Notes: generated from the letters alone by a model not told the origin. Shown: positions 43,685-54,114, counted from the stretch's first letter. The stretch: 64,000 bases of DNA from Chloroflexota bacterium (GCA_029548365.1 JAKPNN010000008.1:18701-82700), one strand, 5' to 3'. Translations and numbers: made by a program.

Positions 43685-43740
43685 TCGCCGTTCTCTGATT
43701 CCAATTCTCTGATTCCAAATTCCTGCTGCCTGATTCCTCA
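43685..43740. repeat. degenerate short-word repeats
   Basis: Between the convergent radical SAM and M42 genes there are repeats of TTCTCTGATTCCAA (twice) and CTGATTCC (three times). The reverse complement, GGAATCAG, resembles the GGAACCAGG words at 6831-6900. Confidence 0.45.
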
Positions 43741-44784
43741 ATTCAACAGGTACGCCAGGCACCATTCAGCCGTAGCAATCAGGGCTTCGGTGTGAGTGCG
43801 TTCATAATTGTGAGAAGCATCAACCCCCGGTCCGATCAGGGCTACCGCTACATCACCGCCTGCACGCCAGAAGGCGCCGCCATCCGATCCATAAAATGGA
43901 TAAATATCAACTTTATAGGGGATGTCGTATTCTTCCGCCAGGGCACGCAGGCGCTGGCTGAGCCCGTGATGATAGGGCCCGCCTGAATCTTTAACGCATA
44001 GAGTGGCATAAAACTCATCCGAGGTTTGCCCGTCGCCCACCGCAGCCATATCGACTGCCACCAGCTCGCTCACCTGGGGTGGAATCCCGGCTGCTGCACC
44101 ATGACCGACCTCTTCGTAATTGCTGATGTGCAGGACAGTGTTCACTTTGGGTTTTTCGCCAGCAGCAGCGATGGCTTTGGCTGCGTAGATCACGCAGGCC
44201 ACGCAGGCTTTGTCATCCAGGTGTCGCGAGCGGATAAAACCCGCCGTTCTCTCCACCCGGGGGTCAAAGGCGACAAAATCGCCGACCTCGATTCCTAATG
44301 CCCGGGTCTCATTAGCGCTGCTTGTGCGTGCATCCAGGCGCACCTCCATGGTGTCATCGTTGCGTTCTGATTTGCTCACATCCTGGCCGTGGATATGGAC
44401 AGAGGCTTTGGCGAGAAGCAGGCTGCCCCGCAAAGTATCTCCAGCCCGAGTGAACACGTTCACGCCCTCACCTTCAACGGTGTTCCAAGCAAAACCGCCC
44501 AGTTTGGTCAACTTAAGTCTGCCGTTGTATTTAATGTCTTTAACCATCGCGCCCAGGGTGTCCACATGGGCGGTTAATGCGCGCCAGGGGCCGTCCGTCT
44601 CGCCAGGAAGCGTGGCGACCAGGGCGCCTTTGCGGGTTCTTTCCAATGCGATTCCCGGCAGGTGGGTGAGTTGGTCTTCGCAAAGTTGAATCGCCTGCTC
44701 GGTGAAGCCGGTTGGGCTGGGTGTCTCCAGGAGTTCAGTCAGGAAGCTGATCATCCCATTCAGGTCAAGTTCAGGTAGGTTCAT
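43738..44784 (-). CDS. M42-family aminopeptidase
   Basis: A 348-residue cytoplasmic metallopeptidase of the M42 (glutamyl aminopeptidase/PepA-type, formerly cellulase M) family. Two-metal ligands can be placed in order: His in TAHVDTLGAMV, Asp in HLDDKACVA, the catalytic Glu-Glu in NYEEVGHGAA, Asp in VAVDMAAVG and His in ERTHTEAL. Such enzymes form large tetrahedral dodecamers that finish peptide degradation. ATG at 44784 overlaps the stop of the thioesterase gene by 4 bases, with GGAG upstream. Confidence 0.9.
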   Translation of the reverse strand: MNLPELDLNGMISFLTELLETPSPTGFTEQAIQLCEDQLTHLPGIALERTRKGALVATLPGETDGPWRALTAHVDTLGAMVKDIKYNGRLKLTKLGGFAWNTVEGEGVNVFTRAGDTLRGSLLLAKASVHIHGQDVSKSERNDDTMEVRLDARTSSANETRALGIEVGDFVAFDPRVERTAGFIRSRHLDDKACVACVIYAAKAIAAAGEKPKVNTVLHISNYEEVGHGAAAGIPPQVSELVAVDMAAVGDGQTSDEFYATLCVKDSGGPYHHGLSQRLRALAEEYDIPYKVDIYPFYGSDGGAFWRAGGDVAVALIGPGVDASHNYERTHTEALIATAEWCLAYLLN

Positions 44785-45218
44785 GATTCTCCATTCTGCT
44801 CTTCAAATTGTGTCATTTTTTCCCGCCAGTCATCGGGCAGGGGAATGCTTTTTCCAGTTTGGGGGTCATATGTGACCATCACACAGGTACCGCGAGCCAG
44901 GGGGTTGTGCTCTGGTGTTGTTTCGATCTGGAAGGTCAGGGTGAAACTCTTATTACCCAAACGTGTCATACGCAGTCCAACCCTGAGCGCCTGTCCAAAG
45001 AAGATTGGCGCCAGGTAGTCGATATCGATATGCGCCACGAACATCCCGGTGTGCATCGCACGGTTTGGGCTCCAGATTCCAGCTTGCTGATAATAGCCCA
45101 GACGAGCGCTCTCGAGGTAGGTCAGGTAGATGGTATTGTTGACGTGGGCTTGCGGATCCAGGTCTGCAAAACGCACGTTGATGGGGTGGTAATAAGTGTA
45201 GTTTTCATAAATGTTCAT
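44781..45218 (-). CDS. acyl-CoA thioesterase, hotdog fold
   Basis: A 145-residue hotdog-fold enzyme of the 4-hydroxybenzoyl-CoA thioesterase group. The diagnostic VRFADLDPQAHVNNTIYLTYLE has the catalytic Asp and the following His-Val-Asn-Asn. It would release free acids from acyl-CoA. ATG 45218 is preferred over an in-frame GTG at 45251 because homologues begin just before the first strand; neither start has a strong ribosome site. It is coupled to the M42 peptidase gene downstream. Confidence 0.8.
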   Translation of the reverse strand: MNIYENYTYYHPINVRFADLDPQAHVNNTIYLTYLESARLGYYQQAGIWSPNRAMHTGMFVAHIDIDYLAPIFFGQALRVGLRMTRLGNKSFTLTFQIETTPEHNPLARGTCVMVTYDPQTGKSIPLPDDWREKMTQFEEQNGES

Positions 45219-45480
45219 AAGTGGTACCCAGGTTGATTGATATGGAATCACCGTCTAAGTGCAACCAGGCTGGCCGTCATCAAATCCGTTGCAGTCAAAA
45301 ACGCTGAGCAGGTAACTGGCTGCATGGATAACCAACGGCTATTCCAGCGCTTCGGAGCGCTTTGCCTGGTATGGCTTTAGTATAATCCCCAAATAATATT
45401 CCTGGCGCTTCCATAAGGATTTCAAAAGGCATGATAGACATCCCGCGAGACATTTACTTCCCTTTTCATTATCCATGTGA
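45219..45480. other. divergent spacer before rpsB
   Basis: About 260 bases with no supported gene. A TATAAT-like word on the plus strand near 45382 (AGTATAATCC) may be a further start site in front of the rpsB promoter. Confidence 0.3.
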
Positions 45481-45486
45481 TATACT
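45478..45486 (+). promoter_or_regulatory. extended -10 promoter of the rpsB cluster
   Basis: TGATATACT is an extended -10 element (TG-N-TATACT) with no clear -35 box. Transcription would start near 45493, leaving a leader of about 125 bases with three Shine-Dalgarno-like words (45577-45605) before the rpsB ATG. Such leaders often carry S2 feedback control, but no specific fold was recognised. Confidence 0.5.
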
Positions 45487-45616
45487 CATGCCGCTGAAAA
45501 ATGACACAAGCAGCACGATTTCACACGTCTCCGGATTTGCCTTGCGTGCTCATAAGATGAGTGATGGGCAATTTAGAAGGAGGCGGAGGTTAAAACGCAA
45601 AGGAGAACAATAAACC

Positions 45617-46648
45617 ATGTCACCCGTTGTTACAATGAAAGCGCTCCTCGAGAGCGGAGTCCATTTTGGACATCACACCAATAAGTGGAACCCAAAAATG
45701 CGCCCTTATATCTTTACGGAACGCAATGGGATCCACATCCTGGACCTCCAGAAAACCGTCAATCTACTGGATGAAGCCTACGCCTTTGTACGCGACCAGA
45801 TTATTGAGGGCGGAACAATTTTGTTTGTCGGTACCAAGCGGCAGGCGCAAGAAACCGTCTGTGAAGAAGCGGAACGCTGCGGCATGCCTTATGTCACCGA
45901 GCGTTGGCTGGGCGGCACAATTACCAACTGGATTACCATCCAGCAGCGTATTTTTGAATTGGAACGGCTTGAACGCATGCGCGATAGCGGCGAGCTGGAA
46001 CAGTTGACCAAGAAGGAAGGCCTGATGATTTCGCGGGAAATTGCCCGCCTGGAAAAGCGCCTCAGCGGTATCCGCAATATGAGAGGCTTGCCGACCATCC
46101 TGTTTGTGATCGATGTAATGAGGGAAGACACCGCGGTCCATGAAGCGAACCTTAAAGACATTCCCGTGGTTGCCATGGTGGATACCAACTGCGACCCGAA
46201 GGGTGTCGATTATATCATCCCCTCCAACGATGATGCCATTCGCGCCATCAAATTGATTGTGGGAAAGATCGCCGATGCGGTGATGGAAGGCAAAGCCATC
46301 CGAGGGAAAGATATTGAGGAAGAAGATCTTCGTGCGGAATCAATGCCCGTTGGGCTGAGCCGCTATGTTGACAGCGATGAAGAGCTGGAAGATGTAGACC
46401 TGTTGGGCGAATCCACCCTTAAGTATCTTGATTCTACAAAACCCCCCAAAGACAGCGAGTTAATAGAAGAACCTGGCGATGAGCTTGAGGTCGAGGTCTT
46501 TGAAGAGGTTGAGTTGACCCCAGAAGATGAGCCGCCGTTTGATGCCGAACCGGGTGAGCCCGCTGATGCAAGTGAACCCGAAGAAGGTGACGACGTGCTT
46601 GATGCGCCAGAGGAAGACGAAATCGCTGACGACGCGGAAGAAAACTAA
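45617..46648 (+). CDS. rpsB: 30S ribosomal protein S2 with acidic C-terminal tail
   Basis: A 343-residue S2 protein. The core (about 1-228) has [48 protein letters not shown] and [17 protein letters not shown], all canonical. It then extends by about 110 residues that are dominated by Glu and Asp, with almost no hydrophobic clusters, which most bacterial S2 proteins lack. It binds the 30S head late in assembly. It heads the cluster rpsB-tsf-pyrH-frr-uppS-cdsA, with AAAGGAG 11 bases upstream of the ATG. Confidence 0.96.
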   Translation: MSPVVTMKALLESGVHFGHHTNKWNPKMRPYIFTERNGIHILDLQKTVNLLDEAYAFVRDQIIEGGTILFVGTKRQAQETVCEEAERCGMPYVTERWLGGTITNWITIQQRIFELERLERMRDSGELEQLTKKEGLMISREIARLEKRLSGIRNMRGLPTILFVIDVMREDTAVHEANLKDIPVVAMVDTNCDPKGVDYIIPSNDDAIRAIKLIVGKIADAVMEGKAIRGKDIEEEDLRAESMPVGLSRYVDSDEELEDVDLLGESTLKYLDSTKPPKDSELIEEPGDELEVEVFEEVELTPEDEPPFDAEPGEPADASEPEEGDDVLDAPEEDEIADDAEEN

Positions 46649-46679
46649 ATGACAGCACTGAATGATAGGATAAATTAAG

Positions 46680-48108
<1,429 letters not shown>

Positions 48109-48157
48109 AGGACCCAGCAGATCAGGCTTGCGTTTTTGTAAAAAAATTTGGAGAGTG

Positions 48158-48184
48158 GCTGCCCGTTTGTCGGGCAGCTTTTCT
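48158..48184 (+). terminator. intrinsic terminator after pyrH
   Basis: GCTGCCCG (48158-48165) and CGGGCAGC (48171-48178) make an 8-bp stem with a TTTGT loop, followed by TTTTCTT. It lies 49 bases past the pyrH stop. Confidence 0.82.
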
Positions 48185-48388
48185 TAACAAGAAGGTACAC
48201 TTTTTCTCCGTATGTTATGTATTGTTCATCTTTGCGATGGGTGATTGGGGTCAGACAAAACCTTAAATGAGCGCTGAGATCCGCTTAACGGGTAACGCCA
48301 AATGTTCTACGCACAAGGTAGACGAGATAAAGCTTTTGTTGTATGCTTAATAATCGAAAATGTATTCAAACCTTGGAGGAAGAAGAAT

Positions 48389-48946
48389 ATGATCAAAGAC
48401 ACCTTGAGAGAAGCAGTCGAGAAAATGCAATCTGCTCTGGATTCCCTGGAGGAGGACCTGTCTGCAATTCGCACTGGACGGGCCTCACCAGCGCTGATTG
48501 AGAGGCTGCCTGTCGATTATTATGGCGCCAACACGCCCCTGATTCAGCTTGCGTCGATCAGCGTTCCCGAACCACGCCAACTGCTGATTCGTCCCTTTGA
48601 CCCTGCAACGCTGAAGAACATTGAGCGTGCTTTCCTGGTCTCGGATCTGGGTCTGACCCCCAATAGCGATGGGAAAGTGATCCGCCTTTCGCTGCCTCAG
48701 TTAACTGAGGAACGCCGCCGAGAGCTGGTACGCATGGTCAACAACCGGATGGAAGAAGCTCGAGTCCGCATTCGCAATACACGGCGTGACCTGATTCGCG
48801 ATTTGCGAGATTTCGAAAAAGAAGGATTGTTGTCCGAGGACGACCAGGCACGCGGCGAGAAGGAGCTTCAAGAGCTAACCGATAAAATGATAAAAAAGGT
48901 TGATGAAATCGGTGCGCGTAAAGAAACTGAGATCATGGAAGTGTGA
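48389..48946 (+). CDS. frr: ribosome recycling factor
   Basis: A 185-residue protein, exactly the family length, that splits post-termination ribosomes together with EF-G. Motifs include the AIRTGRASPALIERLPVDYYG region near residues 26-46, PEPRQLLIRPFDP and SDLGLTPNSDGKVIRL. The start at 48389 has GGAGGA 8 bases upstream; the longer frame from 48302 is rejected because its extra residues match nothing expected. It follows pyrH after a 280-base gap with a terminator, so it probably has its own promoter. uppS starts 6 bases after the stop. Confidence 0.95.
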   Translation: MIKDTLREAVEKMQSALDSLEEDLSAIRTGRASPALIERLPVDYYGANTPLIQLASISVPEPRQLLIRPFDPATLKNIERAFLVSDLGLTPNSDGKVIRLSLPQLTEERRRELVRMVNNRMEEARVRIRNTRRDLIRDLRDFEKEGLLSEDDQARGEKELQELTDKMIKKVDEIGARKETEIMEV

Positions 48947-48952
48947 TAATTA

Positions 48953-49678
48953 ATGACCACTAACGAAGTCACCCCCAGGTTTTCAAAGGTTCCCAGGCAC
49001 GTAGCCATCATCATGGATGGCAATGGTCGCTGGGCTCAGGAACGTGGTCTGTCTCGTATGGCAGGTCATCGCGCCGGGACGGAAAATTTACGCACCATCA
49101 TCCGCGCCAGCGCCAAACTTGGCATTGAGTACCTGACATTGTATGCATTTTCTACTGAAAACTGGTCCCGCCCAAAAACAGAGATCACCGGCTTGATGCA
49201 CATCCTTTCGGAGGTGATCGACCGTGAAATTGAAGAATTGCATGCGGAAGGCGCCCGCCTGATCCACATTGGTCACCTGGATGGGCTCTCAAACACGCTG
49301 CAGAAAAAAGTTCGCGCTGCGATCGAACTGACCCGGCACAACCAGCGCATCAATATCGTGCTGGCCTTTAACTACGGGGGGCGGGATGAGATCATCCATG
49401 CCATCAAGCGTATGCTGGCGGACCGGGTGAACCCGGATGACGTGGACGAAGCCCTGGTGAGCCATTACATGTTCACCGCGGAGATCCCCGACCCGGACCT
49501 GGTGATTCGCACTTCTGGCGAGCAGCGCACCAGCAATTTCCTCACCTGGCAGACGGTTTATTCAGAGTGGGACTTCCCCAAGGTCTACTGGCCTGATTTT
49601 AACGAAGAAGAATTACAAAAAGCCATCGATGAATATGCCCAGCGCGATCGGCGGTTTGGTGGACTAAAAGAAGACTGA
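48953..49678 (+). CDS. uppS: undecaprenyl diphosphate synthase (cis-prenyltransferase)
   Basis: A 241-residue cis-prenyltransferase that builds the C55 lipid carrier for cell-wall precursors. Region I is HVAIIMDGNGRWAQERGLSR with the catalytic Asp, followed by GHRAGTENL. YAFSTENWSRPKTEI, FNYGGRDEI and PDLVIRTSGEQRTSNFLTWQ complete the five conserved regions. The ATG is 6 bases from the frr stop, and cdsA follows by 19 bases. Confidence 0.95.
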   Translation: MTTNEVTPRFSKVPRHVAIIMDGNGRWAQERGLSRMAGHRAGTENLRTIIRASAKLGIEYLTLYAFSTENWSRPKTEITGLMHILSEVIDREIEELHAEGARLIHIGHLDGLSNTLQKKVRAAIELTRHNQRINIVLAFNYGGRDEIIHAIKRMLADRVNPDDVDEALVSHYMFTAEIPDPDLVIRTSGEQRTSNFLTWQTVYSEWDFPKVYWPDFNEEELQKAIDEYAQRDRRFGGLKED

Positions 49679-49697
49679 GGTTGTAACCAATTTCCCG

Positions 49698-50519
49698 ATG
49701 TTATCCCAACGTGTCAAAGCGGCGCTGGTATTTATTCCGCTGGTATTAATCCTGATCTATCTTGGGGGCTGGGCGTTTAACCTGTTCATTTTGTTAATCC
49801 TGCTGATGGCAGCCTATGAATTCACGCGCTTGTTCAAGGAAATGGGGCATCAGCCTTCACTGGTGATGCTGCTGCTGGGTGTCGCCCTGTTTGTTGTTCA
49901 GCGCTGGGCTTTGGATGACGCCTATCTCGGACCTTTGTTGACCCTCCTCGTGCTGGCGAACGCTATTAATGGGTTGGTCGAATATGAACGCGGTCGCGAT
50001 GGCGCCGCCCTGGGCTTTGTCATCAACCTGGCGGGTATTCTTTACCTTGGCTGGGTGGGCGGGGGGATGATCTCCCTGAGGGCTTTAGAAAACGGGCTCG
50101 GTTGGATGCTGACTGCGCTCCCGTCTGTATGGCTGGCTGATTCGGGTGCGTATTTTATCGGCGGCTGGCTGGGGGTAAAGAAAATGTCCCCGCGCCTCAG
50201 CCCCAACAAGACCTGGGCCGGACTGGCGGGCGAGGTGGTGACCGGCACCCTGTTTGGAGCCCTGCTGGTGCTGCTCTGGCGCTGTGTGGGGTGGCTGCCT
50301 GCGGCGACACCTTTATGGCAGGGAGCGGTGATGGGTTTCGTGCTGGCTTTGGTGTCAGCAGCGGGGGATTTACTGGTGAGCCTGTTTAAACGAACAGCGA
50401 AGGTGAAAGACACAGGCAATCTGATCCCCGGTCATGGCGGCATCCTGGACCGGATCGATAGCTGGATCTGGGCAGCCCTGATTGGTTATCACCTCGTCCA
50501 GCTTTTCGCTGTCATCTGA
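49698..50519 (+). CDS. cdsA: phosphatidate cytidylyltransferase
   Basis: A 273-residue inner-membrane enzyme with about seven hydrophobic helices that makes CDP-diacylglycerol for phospholipid synthesis. The family signature near the C-terminus is complete: SAAGDLLVSLFKRTAKVKD followed by IPGHGGILDRIDS. WLADSGAYFIGGWLG and KMSPRLSPNKTWAG precede it. It ends the cluster; the dxr, rseP and proS genes that often follow are absent, and the next gene is convergent. Confidence 0.94.
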   Translation: MLSQRVKAALVFIPLVLILIYLGGWAFNLFILLILLMAAYEFTRLFKEMGHQPSLVMLLLGVALFVVQRWALDDAYLGPLLTLLVLANAINGLVEYERGRDGAALGFVINLAGILYLGWVGGGMISLRALENGLGWMLTALPSVWLADSGAYFIGGWLGVKKMSPRLSPNKTWAGLAGEVVTGTLFGALLVLLWRCVGWLPAATPLWQGAVMGFVLALVSAAGDLLVSLFKRTAKVKDTGNLIPGHGGILDRIDSWIWAALIGYHLVQLFAVI

Positions 50520-50567
50520 GGTCAGTGCGAATCTTCCCCTGCTTGTGTGGCTTGCAGCCAATCCCGG

Positions 50568-51869
50568 CTATTTCAAGACCAGTTTGTAAATCCCGCCGCC
50601 GATCATATCCGCGATGTAAATTTCACCCTGTTCATCTTCGCCAAAGCCGCTGATCATGAAACTCGTGCTGGTCAGCAGCACCTGTTCCCAGGTATCCCCA
50701 TCCGTTTGCAGTCCCCAGATGCTCCCGCTGCAAAAATCTCCAAAGATATACACGCCTTCCAGGGCGGGAATTTCATCGCCCCGGTACACATATCCCCCGG
50801 TAATGGAGCAATTCGGAGAAGAGGAATTCGGATAAACATGCACTGGCAGGGTTAACCCATTTGGATCGCAGAAAACTGATCCATAACATTCTTTCCCTTC
50901 CAGGGTGTTCCAGCCATAATTTTGGCCACCGGGGCTGCCTGCTGGCTGGTAATTGATCTCCTCCCAGCGATCCTGGCCGACATCGGCGATGTAAAGATCA
51001 CCGTTTTCACGGTCAAAGGAAAAGCGCCAGGGGTTGCGCAAACCCAGAGCCCAAATTTCGGGGCGATATCCGGGATCGTCGAGAAAGGGGTTGCTTGCAG
51101 GGATCAAATAGGCGGTTGGGTAGTTAATCCCTGCGCCATTGAGGCAATTGAAATCCCAAATGATCGTGTTCAATCCCGAGCCGGGTTTGTAAATGCTGGC
51201 TTCCATTTCGACATCAATCCGCAGCAGCTTGCCATTTAATGAAGCAGGGTTCTGAGCGTTTCCAAGGGGGTCACCGCCGCCGCCGCCATCACCGACACCG
51301 ATATACAGGTAACCATCAGGTCCAAAAGCCAATTGTCCCCCATTGTGGTTCTGGTATTGCGGGTGGGGGAGCGTTAAAACCTGTTCTTCGGAATTGGGGT
51401 CAGCCAGGTTGGGGTTTTCGGTGGTAAAAAACCGAGAAAGAACGTTGTCGCCAGTGCGCATGGTGTAATAGACATAAAAATAGCCTTTTTTGGCATAATC
51501 AGGTGGAAAAGCCAGTCCAAGCAAACCTTGTTCATTCCCGCCACTCGAAGCGGGGGAAGCAACCCGGTCTCGGATGTCTAAAAAGGGTGTCTCAACCCGT
51601 TGAGCTTCCAGGATCAAGATTTGTCCCTGTTGCTCAACGATAAACAGGCGCCCGCTGCCATCCGCGGCGTGAGCAATGCCAACCGGTCGCTCCAGTCCGG
51701 ATGCCACCAGCAAGGGTGAAATTTCAGGTAAATTCGATTCATCTTGGGCGAAAGCCGGCAGTTGGGGCAGGAGCAGGGCAAATATTCCTGTGCCAACCAC
51801 CGCGCTGATGAGTATGAATGCAATCACCCATCGTATTTGTGTTTTAGCAAAACTGAATGGCTTGATCAT
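50568..51869 (-). CDS. PQQ-dependent sugar dehydrogenase-like protein (YliI/soluble GDH fold)
   Basis: A 433-residue exported or membrane-anchored beta-propeller. Residues 1-40 hold a long signal or anchor sequence ending PAFAQ. The propeller part shows GLERPVGIAHAADGSGRLFI, EQQGQILIL, GLLGLAFPPDY, HNGGQLAFGPDGYLYIGVGD, LRNPWRFSFDRENGDLYIADVGQ and YGWNTLEG. These are typical of aldose sugar dehydrogenases and soluble glucose dehydrogenase, whose PQQ and Ca2+ site uses the HNGG His. Whether PQQ is made or imported here is unknown. ATG 51869 has AAGGA upstream; ATG 51899 lacks one. Confidence 0.85.
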   Translation of the reverse strand: MIKPFSFAKTQIRWVIAFILISAVVGTGIFALLLPQLPAFAQDESNLPEISPLLVASGLERPVGIAHAADGSGRLFIVEQQGQILILEAQRVETPFLDIRDRVASPASSGGNEQGLLGLAFPPDYAKKGYFYVYYTMRTGDNVLSRFFTTENPNLADPNSEEQVLTLPHPQYQNHNGGQLAFGPDGYLYIGVGDGGGGGDPLGNAQNPASLNGKLLRIDVEMEASIYKPGSGLNTIIWDFNCLNGAGINYPTAYLIPASNPFLDDPGYRPEIWALGLRNPWRFSFDRENGDLYIADVGQDRWEEINYQPAGSPGGQNYGWNTLEGKECYGSVFCDPNGLTLPVHVYPNSSSPNCSITGGYVYRGDEIPALEGVYIFGDFCSGSIWGLQTDGDTWEQVLLTSTSFMISGFGEDEQGEIYIADMIGGGIYKLVLK

Positions 51870-52079
51870 CTTAGTGTCCTTAATTAAATTTCCGAGCATA
51901 TAAGATAATTATAGTCTTAATTATCATATATACCAAAACTTTGATAGGGACAGGGCTTGCCCTTCTTTCCTGTGCTTGATGGAGAATCAGGCCCCCCTTT
52001 GCGCCAAAATATTCCGGGAATCTTCACGCTTGAAGAGCAGTCCCGTCAGTCTCTGTTTGCCGGGTTGGGAAATAAAAAA

Positions 52080-52152
52080 TACCCTCGGTGCGATTCGAAC
52101 GCACAACCTACTGCTCCGCAAGCAGTTGCTCTGTCCATTAAGCTACGAGGGC
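52080..52152 (-). tRNA. tRNA-Arg (anticodon GCG)
   Basis: On the minus strand a complete cloverleaf folds: acceptor GCCCTCG with CGAGGGT, D stem GCTT/GAGC, anticodon stem ACTGC/GCAGT enclosing loop TTGCGGA, and T arm GTGCG-TTCGAAT-CGCAC. The loop gives anticodon GCG, reading CGC and CGU arginine codons with an unmodified-type G34. CCA is not encoded. Confidence 0.88.
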
Positions 52153-52306
52153 ATCACTCAGAATTTAAATTCTATTCCATATACCGTTGCCGGTCAAGGG
52201 CAGCGCCGAGAGGGGTGTAAGAAATCTGTTAAAAGGTGCGGTGTACGCTTGCCAATCGATTTGAAGGGGACTATAATTTTTTTGGTTAACAAACAGGAAG
52301 TTAAAA

Positions 52307-52603
52307 ATGCCTACTTATACCTATCATTGCGAAAATTGCGGCGTGCGCTTCGACCAGTTTCAGAAGTTCACCGATGGTCCCCTGACAGTCTGTCCGGAGT
52401 GCAACGAGCCGGCTTTGCGGAAAGTTTACCAACCCGTGGGAATTGTGTTCAAAGGTAAGGGTTTTTATGCAACGGACAACCGATCGCCCTCTGGTCAAAC
52501 CTACCATAGCGATCGGGAGGATTCAGGAAAAAAGGAAACCGAGAGCAAACCAGAATCCAAACCTGAGGCCAAGGCTGAAAAAGCAAAGCCATCTGAAGCT
52601 TGA
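52307..52603 (+). CDS. FmdB-family zinc-ribbon protein
   Basis: A 98-residue protein whose first 45 residues are an FmdB/CxxC_CxxC zinc ribbon: PTYTYHCENCGVRFDQFQ and later VCPECNEPALRKVY supply four Cys ligands, followed by GIVFKGKGFYATD. The remaining 40 residues are Lys/Glu-rich and probably disordered. The family is thought to be regulatory but its role is unproven. AGGAAG lies upstream of the ATG. A tRNA-Arg gene lies 155 bases upstream on the other strand. Confidence 0.82.
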   Translation: MPTYTYHCENCGVRFDQFQKFTDGPLTVCPECNEPALRKVYQPVGIVFKGKGFYATDNRSPSGQTYHSDREDSGKKETESKPESKPEAKAEKAKPSEA

Positions 52604-52626
52604 GAACCAATTTATTAAATAATAAG

Positions 52627-52657
52627 AGAGGCTGCCTCAAAAGGCAGCCTCTTTGTT
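52627..52657 (+). terminator. intrinsic terminator after the FmdB-like gene
   Basis: AGAGGCTGCCT (52627-52637), a 4-base loop and AGGCAGCCTCT (52642-52652) form an 11-bp perfect stem followed by TTGTT. It lies 23 bases after the stop codon and may also act on the convergent gene. Confidence 0.75.
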
Positions 52658-52701
52658 GATTAAGTGGATCCATCCCCCTCACTGCACCAAAGTTCAAATT
52701 T

Positions 52702-54009
52702 CTAATCCCAGATTCCTAAACTCTGCAACTCATTGTTTGCCACCCACCAGCCGGGATGCCATTTCAGGGCTGTACGGAAGTCTTCAATCGCGCCATTGGT
52801 GTTGCCCAACGCCAGGCGGGCGCGCCCGCGCCACACCCAGGTCTCCTCAATCGCTGGCTCGGCGGACAACCCCAAAACAGCATCAGCCAGATTGATCACA
52901 TCCTGGTAACGCCCGGTGTAATAATAGGCGTAATATGCACCGGTTGAATACCAGAACAAACGATAGGGACGTGGGTAAATCTCCTCGTATACCTCAAAGG
53001 CTGTATCAAAAGCCTGGGCAGCGCCGTAATAATCGCCAAGATTCGCCAGGCTGGAACCGTAATTATGCCAGCCAAAAAACAGTTCACGCCCGCTGAGGAA
53101 GTCGATCTCTGCGCGGGCTTTTTCGGCAGCATACTGCAGGTTGTAGGCTTCATCAGCCTGCGGTCCGAGGAGTTCAAGCACCCTGGCTTCCTGCTCCGGT
53201 GGATAGGTGATGATATAGATGTAATTAAAAGCCTGCCAATGTCGCTCAATCCGCTCAAAACTATAGGTCGCATTTGGGATGCCAGGGTAGGTATCCTGCA
53301 CGGTAAACACTTCCCGGTTGTCATCATATCCGGTGATGACATTGTAATGCCCCATCCAGCCAAATTCAGTGATCTCCTCATAATAGCCGCGCTCAATCAA
53401 CACCGGGAAGCCCGCGGCAATAAATCGTTTAATCACCTCAAGGTCGCCGCCATAACGAACAACCGCGTTCAGGTGAGTATGAACGCGCACGAACTCAACC
53501 ATCTCGTAGGGCATGACGTTGCGGTCCTTGGAGTTTGGGCGCACCACGGCTGCGATATCGGTCTGGTCGCCATCCCAGCCCCAGAAACTAAGCGCCACCG
53601 ACAGGTTCGCCGGTCCGCAGTTGTTAAAGAGCTGTTTATCGTAAACGAAGCCTTCTAGTTCAACGGCGGAGGGAATCGGTGTTGCGGTAGGCGTAGGGGT
53701 TTGAGTTTCCGTTGGGGTTGGAGACACAAAATTTGTGGGCGTTGCTGAAGGCTCCACAGTCGCCGTGGGAGGAGCCTCAGTGGCAGTAGGCGTCAGCTCC
53801 ATAGCCGACATTTCTTCCTTCTGCCCCGGGATGAAAACCATCTCATCAGGGGGATTGAAGAAATAATAGATCTCAGCGCGCAGCAGCGAGAGCCGCCAGG
53901 AAAGCCGGCTGTGTACCGGAGGAAGAAAATAAATCGCCAACAACAATGCGCTTGAGGCAATGGCAATCATCAAGACCATTAAGATCTTGTTCAGCTTGGG
54001 GTTTTGCAT
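52702..54009 (-). CDS. membrane-anchored C39-like peptidase with TPR domain (copy A)
   Basis: A 435-residue protein. One N-terminal helix (about 9-29) anchors it, followed by a Thr/Pro-rich linker (about 68-115). The C39-like papain domain (about 116-285) has the active-site candidates Cys in NNCGPANLSVALSFWGW, His in MGHYNVITGYDD and Asp in FTVQDTY. A helical C-terminal part has two or more TPR-like repeats (LGNTNGAIEDFRTALKWHPG). It should act outside the membrane. The ATG is 7 bases after TATAAT with no ribosome site, implying a leaderless message. A paralogue lies just upstream in the same direction. Confidence 0.78.
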   Translation of the reverse strand: MQNPKLNKILMVLMIAIASSALLLAIYFLPPVHSRLSWRLSLLRAEIYYFFNPPDEMVFIPGQKEEMSAMELTPTATEAPPTATVEPSATPTNFVSPTPTETQTPTPTATPIPSAVELEGFVYDKQLFNNCGPANLSVALSFWGWDGDQTDIAAVVRPNSKDRNVMPYEMVEFVRVHTHLNAVVRYGGDLEVIKRFIAAGFPVLIERGYYEEITEFGWMGHYNVITGYDDNREVFTVQDTYPGIPNATYSFERIERHWQAFNYIYIITYPPEQEARVLELLGPQADEAYNLQYAAEKARAEIDFLSGRELFFGWHNYGSSLANLGDYYGAAQAFDTAFEVYEEIYPRPYRLFWYSTGAYYAYYYTGRYQDVINLADAVLGLSAEPAIEETWVWRGRARLALGNTNGAIEDFRTALKWHPGWWVANNELQSLGIWD

Positions 54010-54016
54010 AAATGGG

Positions 54017-54022
54017 ATTATA
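54017..54022 (-). promoter_or_regulatory. -10 box for a leaderless message (copy A)
   Basis: TATAAT on the minus strand ends 7 bases before the ATG at 54009, so transcription should start at or next to the A of the start codon. No good -35 hexamer is present at 16-18 bases. Confidence 0.5.
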
Positions 54023-54114
54023 TCCTTTTACTAAATTTATGCATATCAAAGGAAGCTGACGCCCGGAGTGAAGCGGGTAATGGCGTCTGAGATTTATCGA
54101 GCAAACCGGTTACC

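Noticed and set aside
45431..45613. 60-codon frame just before rpsB
   Set aside because: It covers the extended -10 box and the leader of rpsB, so it is most likely untranslated.
51976..52458. 160-codon plus-strand frame over the tRNA-Arg and the FmdB-like gene
   Set aside because: It overlaps a tRNA and a well-supported zinc-ribbon gene in another frame.
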